64,000 nt of DNA from Simmondsia chinensis (Eukaryota > Streptophyta > Magnoliopsida > Caryophyllales > Simmondsiaceae). Where the stretch lies: assembly GCA_018398585.1 (NCBI GenBank), contig JAGTTD010000007.1, positions 6,083,320 through 6,147,319 of the forward strand. The letters run 5' to 3'. A program made the translations under genes and the position numbers. Positions 1-12,076 of the stretch are shown one piece after another (within the stretch, counting starts at the first letter, position 1; the number at the start of each line of letters is the position of its first letter). The notes beneath the pieces are model-generated. The model saw nothing but the letters and a program-made list of their open reading frames with translations, was not told the origin of the DNA and searched no databases.

Positions 1-1563
1 AGTAGGGATGCCGTGAGGAGACCGTTCGATCGGGTGAAGCTCGATCGATTGGGAATATTACGTTGGATACTTCCATTAAGCTTAGTGATCAACAAATAAG
101 AGAACTAGTGATGCTCAAGAAAACTTCAAGAAAAACAGAAGATTAAAATGTTAAAGTGCAAATAGAACAACATAAATTTTGATGAATAAAAGCATGAAGA
201 ATTAAATGATTTTTTCAAAGAATTTAAGCCCCATTTATAGGCCAAAAGGACATAGGAGCAGTTGGAAAACTTTTTTAAAAAAATTGGAAAAAAAATCAGA
301 GTTAAAATATAGCCATTAGAGCTATCGCAAGGATGTGTGTTAGCACACAGGATCTGTGTGTCAACATACAACTCTTTAGCTGGCTACTGTATGTCTGTGT
401 GTCGACACATCCCTTTTGCGTGTCGATACTCAGCATACCTTGGTGGATTTTCACATTTTAGATCAATTAGCTTGATTGATAGGATGATTTACTATATTAG
501 CTAAACAAATTGATGGATATATTAGCTTAATTTTTTAATTAATTTTCTGGTTTGCTTTGACCATGAATAGATGATTGTTGAATCAAGCTAAATTATCACC
601 CATTTAAAATTTATCTCGTTTGATTTGATCATACTTTTCAAAATAGCAATCTTGAAAAATATTTTCATTGACAATTTAGATTGGTTTAAATTTTGACTTG
701 AATATTTTTTAAATAAAATTCGAAAATCAAATTTCACACATTTTTGTTAGAGCATCACATATCAATATTGAGATTTTGACTCAGTTGATATTTCCAGATC
801 ATAAATCCTAGAAAATAAAAATAAATGACTTTAAGGAACTTGGACTTGGATCTCGTTATCTTCAATTTGGATGAATATTCTCTTCAACTTTGATCTCTTT
901 TTCTCTTGATTCATCATCTTAGAAAGCTTCGTATCAACCTGAATAGCCTTGACTTTCCTAACTTTCTTATGAATCACTTAGAAATAAGATTAGAATAATT
1001 TAAACATTATAACTCACTAAATGGTTGTTATCATCATTATTACAATATAAGTGGCTTTAGGCTAACAATACATCAAAGCAATGAAAATGCATGCACAAGT
1101 TCATACTGTCTCCTGGATTTAGAGTTATTGTCTTAGTGTACTAATTACTTATGATAGGAGTTATGAAACAAATAATTCAGGTGGTCTTTCTCAGTATTCC
1201 AATCTTATGACAACACCAACACAATACTCTTGGATCTCTATCCATATGACCAAGACAAGTAATCAGAAGTATCATATCATAATGTTATCAGACAAGTTGC
1301 CCCAACTTATCACCGACTACGAATATATTTTGACAACACGTCGCTGGTTTGATTTAAGTCCATCCGAGGTGCAATCTCATTGACCACTTCAACCAAACTA
1401 ACATGTCATCTTAGACTACATCCTTCCTATGGAACATTCTAAAAAACATTCACACGCATATTTGACTGGTAAAACATAATCATATAATAAATAACTAAAC
1501 TAATTTTATTCATTTAATATTTAAAACTAACTAATTAGTGTTTCCAGGATGCCAATTCCAACA
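1..1563 (-). repeat. TE1 3' LTR (copia, left edge open)
   Basis: On the minus strand the LTR begins TGTTGGAATTGGC at 1563, directly after a purine-rich ACAAGTGTGAGAT, the usual copia 3' junction. From about 1563 down to 1070 it is clearly homologous to the TE9 LTR: both carry ACTTGTCTTGGTCA, GAGATCCAA and ATAAGATTGG in the same order. Below about 1050 the similarity fades, so the left third may be a diverged LTR or another insertion. Positions 330-430 hold imperfect TGTGTCGACACA palindromes like those in TE8, and minus-strand CTATAAATGGGG near 230-245 could be a TATA box. The LTR end is outside the window or unrecognised. Confidence 0.6.
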
Positions 1564-1950
1564 ATCTCACACTTGTGCTAAACCCAATAAGACCTACATT
1601 GCATAATTATCCCCTAGGGATCTGTCAACTCTTTGACTGTAAACTTTAACCAATGTTGATCTTTCATTGTCCCATTCTTTCGCTCACATCTTTCATCTAT
1701 AAGGGACCTTTTGAGTCAAGTAGTCCACCTAATAACTTTATAGATGTCAAGTACCCAAGTTCCATAATGAAGTAATACAAGACTGTTTCATTCTTCACCA
1801 TCTAATAACTCTCACCATAAAGGGTAAACATGGATCTCTGACATCAACCCCCTTTTTAAAACAAACGACCTATGATAAACTCAAGATGCTTTCTTAGAAT
1901 CTCACTAGAGCTTGATTCTAAGAACATAGTTTGCTTATCTTGGTTCTTTC

Positions 1951-2560
1951 ATTTTAAACTAACTGAACAATTAAATCATTAATAGCTCATGACAATTCTA
2001 TTTCATTCTCAATGACCAGAATGCCACCTCTATATACAACACTTTGAAAGTCACCACTTTCTAGCCATGTCATAGATACTCTAATAGTTCATCAACCATT
2101 GATTTAAATCTATTGGACTCAATAACCAACATCAAATCTACTATTCATGAACAAGATGCTTGTCTTAGTCTACAAATAGAGTTCCTCAGTGTGCACAATA
2201 TATGCTCCTAACTCTTGGGCAAAAAAAAAAAAAAAAAAGAAAGAAAGAAAAACCTTTCTTGTTGTATCATATACATAAGCTTTTCAAGATAATAATCCAG
2301 AGAACGTTGTCCTGATTTCCATTTCCATATCTCATCAAAATGAGATACAATAAATAAAAGCATCCTTATGGACTTAAGCATAGCATCTAGCTAGAAGGTT
2401 TCATCAAAGATGATTCCTTCCTTTAGGATATAACCCACTACCATCAATCTAGCCTTGAAGATCTCTACATTCTTCTCCAATGAACCCTTTATACTTGTAT
2501 ATCCATTTAGATCCACTCCAATGGACTTAATGTCTTTCAACGCCTCTATAAGTAGTTAAA
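1951..2560 (-). pseudogene. TE1 reverse transcriptase remnant
   Basis: Translating the minus strand gives copia RT landmarks in order: FKARLMVVGY (family form FKARLVAKGY), then IIFDETF and AMLKSIRMLLFIV, then LRQASCS (family LKQASRSW), then VVTFKVLYIE. The last corresponds to the catalytic YVDD strand, where the two aspartates have been lost. Several stops and frameshifts interrupt it. A dead copy; assignment to copia RT is firm, finer lineage is not. Confidence 0.7.
2221..2252. repeat. A-rich simple repeat
   Basis: A run of 18 A followed by GAAA repeats inside the degenerate TE1 pol region. Probably a microsatellite. Confidence 0.8.
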
Positions 2561-4439
2561 ACACAATTACTTTACCTTAACTTTAATTATTATGATGAAT
2601 TGGTCTACATCTTTATACATAAGAGCTTTGTTATAGTTTAAGGGATCATATTCATCATCCCACTCAACCATTCAAGCTAAAGATATCAATCTGTCAGGTG
2701 GCCTAACAATACCCTCCCGCTACACCAATGTTATGTAGTACTTAATGTGACATTAACCTAGTTGAAGATACAACATCTACACTATTAGTTGTATAAAGCT
2801 ATAGAGACATGGTATCTCATACTATCAATCTATCCAACACAAACTATCTGTTGTACTTTTAGAACACTTTCTAAAACTTCTTACATAAAACACTTTTTAA
2901 TATGTAAATGTGACTCATCATATGAATCTTACCATATTCAATAACACATTATTGATCATTTCTACAGCACTCTACAATAAGGAAAATTAAGGATTCTTCA
3001 GAAATCTTCCACTTCGATCTAATCAAAGTAACTTGATATAATTACCTAACTAATCCCAACTTTGGTCTTTAATTATTTGAACTTTTATAATGACCGAAGA
3101 CTTCAATCTTTATAGGCTAATTGAGTAGTAATTCGTAAACACTTTATGAAATACTATTCGCTTACACTCACTTGAACTTTTAGCAGTCTATAAACATTTT
3201 ATGAACAAGTTCTAATAGCTTAGTGGCTCTATTAACTTTACACTTTAGGCACTTCTAGTCACCATTAATTTGAATATGATTCCATACCGGTTATCATTTT
3301 AGTACTTAATGATCCTATAAGACAAATCAAACCAGTTTTCAATTATGTTAAAATACTATGAGTTAAGATCAAGTGCCATTTAAAAACTTTATGGGCTTCA
3401 GGAAATTCTTTTTTTATATGGTTACACAGCTTAGCTTGTATTAGACTAATAAATTGCCATTAACGCAGTTCTGATTAAAATATGTCAACTATCTACCAAT
3501 ATACCTTTTGTAACAAACACTTTATTTACTAAGCCATCAATCTATTTTTCAGAAAAATAAATGAAAGACTATTTTTAAAAATAGTTGATAGAAATTAAAT
3601 TTCTAAAGTACATCAAGATAGCTACCCAAATACAAAACTACATTCCATGACTCAAACTACAATCTCTTGATACCCTTACTGAAAATACATTCACCATAAG
3701 ACTAGTGAACTACCTACTAGTCACAACTAGAGAAGACAGGATATCAAATACATTACCATGTTGGTCCTTCGTCATGGCAACAATAGTATCTAAGTACCTA
3801 GATAATTTCCTTTAAAGTCTACTGCTTTTATAAAAGAGACAATACTATATTTACTCATGTTTTATTTTTCCCTTTTAAGGTTTTTTAATTCCCAAGATAG
3901 AAGCTTATACTAAGTGGACTCTTCACTTAGTTCTCATGACACATTTTCTCAAACTGTACTTTCATCCGTTCAAACAAGGAGTAATCTCTATTACTAGATG
4001 TATTTAGCCTAAACTGATTGAAAGACCTTGATAGGCAAATAATCTATTGAGATTGGCTATCAATATTTGCATCAAGAATTCCACTTCAATTAAACAAGCG
4101 ATCATCATATGATGCGCTCTTGAACTGAACTTTCTTAATACAATCGTGCCCCTATCATCTTTCTCATTAGTTGTTCCCATGCTACTAGTTCTCTAATCAA
4201 ACACTTCTTTCAAATATCGTATCATCTCTACTATAGTTAAATTTTCAAGTATCTAATACAAGAACATGTTCGACATCCAAAGTCCAAATGTTGCAACTAA
4301 CTCTTTAGTTTAGACTAACATTCCTAACGTTCTTGTCAACTTAGTAGATAAACTAGCGGCAAACTAGAAAACTCTGAGCAACTACTAGTGCTCCACATGT
4401 ATTAAGGCATATTAAATCTCGGTGTGCATAATAAAATAG

Positions 4440-4872
4440 ACAAGTAAAAACATACTAGTCAAAGTTCACCGTCCAACACTTACATGTATCCCGCGGTGAC
4501 CCTACAGAACTACCCAAAACTCCCCATGGGCAGGGTGAGAATATTTCTCAATAAATATGTCTTTTTGCAAACTCTTTGCTAAACATATTTAACATGCCAC
4601 TCTTCCCTTGGCCTCTAAGGTCATACAACAGAGCTCCTTGAGGTTACTAATGTAAACCCTAGTTAAGAGTACATAGCTATCTTGACAACCATTCAAGCCC
4701 ACGAAGTACTCCACGTCAGCGCACCCATTTTTTTTGTTTTTCACTTTAGTCTATCATAAGAGATCTAGTCTTGTATTCTGCAAATGAATGCCCTCCTCAG
4801 GGAGTTGCACCCACCTACAATACTACTAGAATGGTAACGGAGGACACGAGCATTCATTTAGAAGCTCGCTCC
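4440..4872 (-). repeat. TE1 leader module, copy 1
   Basis: Non-coding block that recurs, diverged, at 16797-17288 (same strand) and in sense in TE9 at 58389-58860. Shared landmarks: GAGCGAG at the 5' end (minus strand), a short ACCGGT/ACCATT-like stretch, CCTGAGGAG, GAGGAGCTC/GGAGCTCTGTTGTA, and GAGAATA before a C-rich block. It lies between the PBS side and the pol genes, where gag would be expected. TE2 split it from copy 2 exactly at the junction GCTCC. Confidence 0.65.
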
Positions 4873-5421
4873 TATTTATGATGAATTTGGTTAGTGTGCT
4901 TACACATCATTTTAGAGTTCTGTGTGTGATAGGTTTATTAGGATGAGCTGAACTCAAGCTCTAGCTACACACCCAGCTTGGCATTCACTACAAGACTCAA
5001 ACAAACAGTTAAAGAGGCCTGTGGGGTAACCCACAAGAACCCCTCCGATGCTCAAGTCAGTACTGATCTCAAGAGATAGTAATGAAAGCAAGTAATAAAT
5101 AGACATAACAGATATAATATACTCAGCACATGGGGACTAAGAGGCTTGAAAGATTATTGCTCCGAAGAGGAAATCATGAAAGAAGGGGAGGAAGAAGTGT
5201 GAGAGAGGAGGGTCAAAGGTGTGGAGATGTCAGGAGCCTTTTCCCTTTTATAGAGAATTTCGGTCAACTGGCTCGCCCATTCTGGCTGGCCCATTTCTTT
5301 CAAGCCCTATTTATGCGTACAAGTTGGTGTTACTTATTTGCTTGGGGAGGGTAAGACTATGAACATAGCAATGTACTAGACGAGTAAGGGTCGAGCGAGT
5401 ATTGGGCCAGTATTATAAACA
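4873..5421 (-). repeat. TE2 3' LTR (left copy)
   Basis: Direct repeat of 16232-16796. Shared blocks include TACTGATCTCAAGAGATAG and GGCTTGAAAGATTATT. On the minus strand the TATA-like CTATAAAAGGG is near 5245-5255. Ends decayed from TG...CA (minus ends read TGTTTATAATAC and ...CATAAATA). An apparent 74-codon plus-strand frame at 5130-5354 is chance. Confidence 0.85.
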
Positions 5422-5440
5422 TATAGTCCCCCTACTCCAT
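5422..5440 (-). other. TE2 polypurine tract
   Basis: Minus strand GGAGTAGGGGGACTATA directly precedes the 3' LTR start TGTTTATAATAC. This is the expected plus-strand primer site and fixes the element's orientation. Confidence 0.65.
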
Positions 5441-6433
5441 GGGCGAACTTCAATCATTCCAAGTTTGGCCATGGAGTATATTAAGTGTTGTCTATAACCA
5501 TAGCTCATTATTGTGCCATATTTGCCTGAGTGACGGAAGTATTCAGCGTTCTATTTTGGTGCTACGTAGTTGTGATTCATGTGTGTTTTGCACTTTACCC
5601 AAAGTTAGTAAATAGGATATGTAATGGGGTATTCGATTTTTAATAGGGAACTTAAGTTATTGTGGCTCATAACTGGGCATGCAACCCATCATGAATCTTA
5701 GTAGGGCATCTAGCCCCGCATGGATCTTTGTAGGTGTTTAAAACATCGTTTACCTTATCGAGGCATTTAACCTATTAAGGACATTAATAGAGTGTTCTAC
5801 CTTTTTGGTTTGCTGGAATGGAGCAGTTTTCATTTGTGTGGGAATGTTAAGAATCTAAGCCTCTAAGGCCCTCTGACGCTTAAAGTATTTAAAGCATTTT
5901 GCTCCTTTATTCCTATAAGCGCTCATAGCAATTTGAGTTTTATGTGATAAGCATGTAAGGATATCATCATCATAATTGGCCACTAGGCATGTGTGTATTT
6001 AGTTAGTAATATCCATAAAATGGCCAGTACAATGCACTTAGCTCAGGTTATTTTGATAAGCAAGGCATATCTGGCAGGAGCTGAAGGTGGTTGATTCAAT
6101 ATACTCAGTTAGTATAGAGATAATATGTCTAACACACCGCGACGAGGGTAGGGTGTTCAGTATTTTGCATTTATTTTACCGTCAAAGTGAACCATATGCC
6201 GTATACCTGAATGAAGTCAATGCGGTGCATATGCATCGGCATTCTAGAATCAAGGAGGATGAATATGTCGTACTGGTCCGATGGGGATAAGCATATCACT
6301 GATGTAATTGTCATGGAGATTGGCACATCTTTTAAACCTGCAAACCTTATGTAATAAAGTGTAAGTCATACATATCACATGGAAGGTAGATAACCGATCT
6401 TAGTGTATTATCCTTAGCTAATTCTCAAGTGAG
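5441..6433 (-). other. TE2 interior, non-coding
   Basis: No gene or repeat recognised. A 67-codon plus-strand frame at 6087-6290 has no recognisable domain and lies antisense to the element. Confidence 0.4.
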
Positions 6434-6850
6434 TCATGGCGATGAGTATTCCACTCATTGCAGGTGATTGCACCAAGACAGACCATGGTGTTAGGTATTG
6501 CACCCATTCGGGTGATTCCACCACAGCAGACCATAGTGTCAGGTATTGCATCAGTTGCGGGTGATTGCACCAGGTTGGACCATGGTGTCAGGTATTGCAC
6601 CCATTGAGGATGATTGCACCAGGACAGACCATGGTGTTAGGTATAGCACCCGTTGCCTATGATTACACTAGGATGGACTATGATGTCAAGTATTGCACTC
6701 ATTATGGGTGATTGTACCAAGACGAACCATGGTGTTAGGTATTGCACCCGTTACAGGTGATTGCACCAGGGCGAACCATGATGCCAAGCATTGCACCTGT
6801 TACGGGTCATTGCACTAGGGCGAACCATGGTGTCATGTATAGAATACCTA
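6434..6850. repeat. 49-bp tandem repeat array in TE2
   Basis: The unit core GTGATTGCACCAGG...ACCATGGTGT recurs with starts near 6463, 6512, 6561, 6610, 6659, 6708, 6757 and 6806: eight steps of 49 bp with no length drift, and a partial copy at the left. Units differ by a few substitutions each. Tandem arrays in the untranslated part are known for the plant Tat gypsy lineage. Confidence 0.9.
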
Positions 6851-7859
6851 GATAGAGCTGAGCATGCTTGGAGCAACAAGTTAAACTAAATGGGTCAACA
6901 TAATACACTTGTTTGATAATGAATATCTTGAGAATAAATATCAAAATAAAGACAATGTTGCTAGAAATAATACATTTTTAAGGCTATCACATGCCAAGTA
7001 ATTTACCAACCATATGGTATATCATCCTTAGAGGATATCTATGACTCACATTCTTTTATCTCCAACATTTATCTATTAAATTATAAGCTTGGACTTACCC
7101 ATGTATTTTTTTAGTTGAATACGCGATGCTTAATTTCTTGAAATGAATTTATAAAGATTAAGCTCAAAATCCATGTTCTCTGTAAAGTTTGATTTGTAGA
7201 GTCGTAATGTACTTAATTATCAGTTCTTTAAATTTGAATGTCCAAGGGTAGGGGAAAAATTACGAGATTTGGAGAAGAAAGGTACTCTCAGACTCCCCCA
7301 TGTAACTTGATTTTTTTGTGTGAATGAACAAGATTAATAAGAAGTATGAGGATAAGGTATACTTGCTAAATGTGATGTTTGATTACCGCATATGTGACTA
7401 TGATGATAGTGAGTAGGAGCTTAGAGCTAAGTGGATAAAAACATCTTGCACTACTCTTATTAAGTTGTTGATCGATAGTGGTGTTAAATAACCCAACAGA
7501 AGGTCGATTAAAGCGTGATTTGCTTAAGCGTTATATTGCATGTGGTCCATTTCGGACCTGCTAGATGGAAATGCCTTATCAAATCATGATAACCGGCTAA
7601 GTTTCTAACCATTATTCGATCTCCGAGTAACAAGGACTCCTAAATATGCCACAATGTTGTGTTACGTGACATGATTGACGGCAAAACTCACTACCTTTGA
7701 AAGAGATTGCATCTTATGGATGCGTAGTTCCTAACTTGTAATTGTTCTAATTCGATTTGCATCAAGCGAAAGAAATGCATTTTCATTTGTTGTTGATTAT
7801 GAAGCCTCTCAATTTGGAATGGTTTAGTCTTTGTGACGGAAGTGACATCTAACCTATGA
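6851..7859. other. TE2 interior, non-coding
   Basis: AT-rich sequence between two tandem arrays. I see no open frame, RNA gene or clear repeat here. Confidence 0.4.
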
Positions 7860-8500
7860 CCTGGGAGCGAAGTCCCCTAGTCTTTATGCTACCAAGGTAA
7901 GGAAGTTTAAGCGCTGAATCTAGACGAAGTGTCCTTGTCTAAAAATAATTTGCACTACTTGGATAAGAAAATCTAAGTTATAAATTGGGACGCAGTCCCC
8001 TATTCCTAAAATGACTTCCGCCACTAAGAGAAGGAAATTTAAATTATGAATTGGGGCAAAATCCCCCTATTTTAAAATGGTTTATCCCAATAAGACAAGG
8101 AAATTTAAGTTGCGAATTAGGGTGAAGTCCCTTTATCTTAAAATGATTCGTGCCACTAAGATAAGGTAATTTAAGTTGCAAATTGGAGCGAAGTCTACAT
8201 GTCTTAAAATGATTCGTGCCACCAAGGAAATTTAAGTTGCGAATTGAGACAAAATCACCATGTCTTAAAATGATTCATGACACCAAAATAAGATAATGAC
8301 TGAGGTGAACTCTCCCAACCTTAAAATGAATTATACTACCATGATAAGGAAATGACTGAGGCGAAGTCCCCCAGTCTCAAAACAATTTACACTACCATAA
8401 TAAGGAAATGATTGGGGCGAAGTCCTCTAGTCTCAAAATGATTTACACACCACCATAGAAAGGAAATCATGAGAGAAGGCGAAGTCTCTCAGTCCTCACC
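7860..8500. repeat. ~60-bp degenerate tandem repeat array in TE2
   Basis: About eleven copies of a unit containing GGCGAAGTCCCCTAGTCT...AAAATGATTT.CACTACCA.GATAAGGAAAT. Unit starts near 7868, 7926, 7991, 8046, 8111, 8179, 8244, 8302, 8363, 8420 and 8481; length varies 55-68 bp. Older and more diverged than the 49-bp array, with a different unit. Confidence 0.85.
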
Positions 8501-11412
8501 ATTCATGGGATGGTTTTTGTTCTGAATTCAATGTCGACTTAATATCTCCCAAAAATACTTAGCCTCTAGCAACATCTGATTTTGAGAGATGGCGATATCA
8601 CGCAACGTATCAAGTAGGTCCAGTATGGTGAGATCCATCTTTTTTATTAAATGACACTTGCTAGTGTTTTGCAGGTGAATAATGGGCATGTGTGCACATG
8701 GCGGGTAGCTTAATTTTTACGGGCAATAATGGTGTCGTGTGTTCCAATTTGATGAATTGTCATGGATGGAAAGAGACAATACACATGTTTTGGGGTTCCA
8801 AAGGAGTTATGAGGTCTCTTGGATGCCCAAACAAAGTCCTTAGAATGAATCATGTAATTTTGTCATCTTGTTATGAGCGCTTTCATGGCTTTTGAGCTCA
8901 ACATCTATATGTACCTTTTGACTTGCACTTGTGTCTTAATGTTCGAATATGTGTGTTCTAAATTCTAGAATCATTAAAGGTAGGGTTGATGACTTCGTTC
9001 CTTTTGTACCCCTAATTTAGAATTGTTGCGCCTAATTGTTAACTCGACAATTTATGGATAAGGATCTAGCCAAGTATGGTTCCTTATATGAAGGATGTAT
9101 TATAGTGAGTTGGTCACTTGATATAATGACCGTCAAGCATAGATAGGCTTTCCAACTGGCTGGTTAATCAATGAATGCAATTTGTCTAATTATTGGGAGG
9201 TGATGCCAAACCTAGACCTTAAGATCTTGTAATGATGGACGACTAAACATAAATGGCAGCTCACAAGTGATAGTTAAGATGGTGAGCATGTAAGGAGTAA
9301 TTGTTGATAGAAGAGTTAGCTGCTAGTCTGTATCCTATGGCGAGTAAGTGGGTATACTTACTTTTCCCTTGCTTATTCGCTCTTTAGGATGAACACCTTA
9401 CTAGCTTCATTAGTCTACCAGTAACATGAAGCCTAACCCTCATGCTTTATTGAAAATTTCACTATTTATTGCGAGGATGATTATTATAAGGAATTTCATT
9501 TCTATTGAAACAAAAATTTAATGCAGTGAATCCTAAACATAAGCAGATAATTGCACATAATATATGTCGTCTTTCTTGGTATAACCCACTCGAAATCCTT
9601 AAAATTTGTTATTAGATTCAACTCTCAAACCTCTTCTTTGAGTTCATAAATACCCTTATAAACTTGCGTGTCAACCTATATACTTCCCTCAATGTTGTGT
9701 GAATAACCTCTATTGTTAACGAACCTTCACAAATCCTAGGAAAAGATAATTTCTTAAACAACTTTAAATTCAATTTCACTAACTTTACCAACTTTTTCTC
9801 TAAACCCATTATTTTCTCACTCAATACATTAATTCTTATTTGTCATCGTTCAAACTCAATTCCAAAACCTTAAGCTTGGTTTCTTTCTTGTTATTTTGGA
9901 ATTTTAGATCTAACCCACTTCGGTTTAAGACCATGATTAAATCATAATAATTAAAATATGAAAAAACTACTTAAATAATTAAACTTTTATGGACGTTTTC
10001 ATGCAGCCGCCAAATAGCCTTTGGCAGGTCAGGCGGGTCAAGACGGGCGAGCTAGAAATAGGAGGGATTAGGATGCCATGATTAGACGGGAAGCATCCTC
10101 ACGTTCGCGATTGGCGCACAGCTTGGCGGAAACATGGTTGGCGGCAAGATCTTAGTGTCACAGCTAAAGAGAGATGCGTGAAGATTGCGGTAAAGATTAG
10201 AGTTTGAGTTTGATTAGATTAGTTTGTTAGTATTTAGATTTAAATAAATGTTTAGTTATCTTTAGGCCTTTATATTTATCTTTTAGAATTCTGTTTTAAT
10301 TCAAATAGCTTCTCTATAAATACAAGACGAATTAGGTTGTTTTGGTGGTCAATTGTTTTAGAAATATTTTATGAGTTTTGGTTCTTCTATTCTTAAGTGT
10401 AAGATAGGATGAATTTTATCTTTTCCCTTGTTATTTTTATTAGAGTTTAATAAAATTAAAGGGAAGGCCGTCGATTCCTTCCCGTTTCCCAAAATCCCAC
10501 TTACGCACTGCATCACTTTTCTGATTGCACGTCTATGAGAGGGTATAAGAGTTAATTCACAATTAAAGATCTCAAAAGATGAAATTATAATGAAGAGTGG
10601 TCTAGTTATGTTGTAACTAAACTGAAATTCATAGCAAGAATTTGTCCAAACGGAGTTTGATTAGACCAGAACTGTAGTGAAAGTTAACTCAATCGAGGAT
10701 CTATTAGAGCAAACCTTTGACAAAGATTAGTTCACTCGGAGCTTGATTTTGAAGTAGAACTATCACGAAGAGTGACTAAATTGAAATTGTAGCAGCTATT
10801 ATTTGATTGGGTCTAAAACGAATTAAAATAGAACGTTGTAACCCTATTGATCATTGTGTAGGAAGTTTAAATAGATGTGGTACTTGTAGAATGTAAGTGA
10901 TGCAAACATTTTTTAATCAAGTTTCGCTCACATCTTGTATGAGATATTCACAAAATTACACAATGAAAATGAGCAGCAGAGATGATAAATAGAAAGAAGT
11001 TGTCGAGTGTGATTTTTATTAAAGGGTGTACTAGATGAATTTTTGATTCAAAAAGCAAGCAAATATTTTCTTCATTTATAATAGTGCGCTAACATCAAGT
11101 AGGGCTAGTTCAATGGAGATTGTAACGAAAATTGATTCAACCAGGTTTGATGAAAATTAAAGTATTTGAGATTGAATTGTATAGTGATTGTTACGAAATT
11201 TGTTTAATTAGGGTTGAACTCAAACTAAGATTGTAATAGAAATTGAGCCAATTAGGGCTGAACCCAATTAGAGTTTAATGGTGGAAAGAGGGTTGCTGGC
11301 GGTGGACCAACCTAGCATGGTGGTGGTCCTCGTGCGTAGTGGAGGTGACCTGTGATGGGTGCGAAACAGTGGCGGTGGTGTGCGAAACAAGGGAGGGGAG
11401 TGTGGAATATGA
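8501..11412 (-). other. TE2 interior, no recognisable coding
   Basis: No gag-pol motif seen on either strand. A 68-codon minus-strand frame (9618-9824), rich in Lys and Leu, is not recognised. Around 10,200-10,500 there is LTR-like sequence (CTCTATAAATACAAGAC followed by an AATAAAATTAAA-type signal), possibly an old solo LTR fragment. From 10,560 to 11,270 degenerate motifs recur (AACTGAAATT, GTAACGAAAATTGA, CAATTAGGG), suggesting a decayed tandem repeat. Confidence 0.35.
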
Positions 11413-11417
11413 CCAGT

Positions 11418-12038
11418 TGTTACGTTTATTTCTCAAATTATTTGTTTTAAGTTTATGGGGTTGCCGTGGGGTCATCGATCAATTGGGAGGGAAGCCCAAT
11501 CGATTAGGTGATTTAAGAGAATTTTCAGGATTTTGGGCCGTAAGAGGGCCGACCGATCGGCCCGGTTTCGATCTATCGGGACCTCAAGACACTGGTCTAT
11601 AAATATGGGCGTAGGGTTTACGTCATGATGTATCCAATTAAAGTGTGAGGCACCGCCATTGAGAGAGAGAGAGAGAGATGATTTTGTAATTCCTCTAATT
11701 CAGATTTTGAGTACTATGAGAGTTAAGAGAAAGTGATTATAATTCTTTTATAGATCTCGTTAAGAGGAAGTGTTGCTGTAATTCTTCCATTCAGTATCAA
11801 TAAAGAATCTCCATCTCCGCCTGTGGTTTTCTCCCCTCTCGATTGTAGTGGGGTTTCCACGTAAATATTGTGTATTCGTGTTTGTTCTTTCTTTCTCCAT
11901 ATATTTGTTTACTTCTCGTTTGTGTGAGTCATATTATTTGAATCGAATCAAGTGATTAGGGTTTACGCTTCTGCGTCAAGATTTTCCCCAACAAATTGGC
12001 ATCAAAGTATGTCGATTTGTTCCAGATTTATCCGCACA
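11418..12038 (+). repeat. TE3 5' LTR
   Basis: Begins TGTTACGTTTATTTCTC and ends CCGCACA. TATA box TATAAATA at 11598-11605, followed by a GAGAGAGAGAGAGAG microsatellite at ~11660. Near its end it holds an internal copy of the LTR end plus PBS (CCCCAACAAATTGGCATCAAAG, 11988 on), so the terminus looks duplicated. Confidence 0.85.
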
Positions 12039-12041
12039 AAT

Positions 12042-12054
12042 TGGTATCAAAGCC
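12042..12054 (+). other. TE3 primer binding site
   Basis: TGGTATCAAAGCC just after the 5' LTR, one base from the usual plant copia initiator tRNA-Met site TGGTATCAGAGCC. A second, diverged copy lies upstream at 11997 inside the LTR. Confidence 0.75.
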
Positions 12055-12076
12055 TTGTTTATTTCGATTTCATAAT

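Larger units (their letters stand above)
1564..4439 (-). pseudogene. TE1 degenerate copia pol region
   Basis: Minus-strand interior of TE1 between the conserved leader module and the 3' LTR. No open frame survives. By position it should hold protease, integrase, reverse transcriptase and RNase H in that order from high to low coordinates. Only the reverse transcriptase is readable (separate entry). The length, about 2.9 kb, is shorter than a full copia pol, so there must be internal deletions as well as many stops and frameshifts. Confidence 0.55.

Noticed and set aside
5130..5354. Arg-rich 74-codon plus-strand frame
   Set aside because: Lies antisense inside the TE2 LTR; the other LTR copy does not preserve the frame.
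6434..6850. Regular repeats that could be mistaken for a CRISPR array
   Set aside because: The whole unit repeats, so there are no unique spacers; the setting is a plant retrotransposon.
11275..11602. Short frames around the TE3 left junction
   Set aside because: They cross from TE2 into the TE3 LTR, and the matching 3' LTR gives a different frame.
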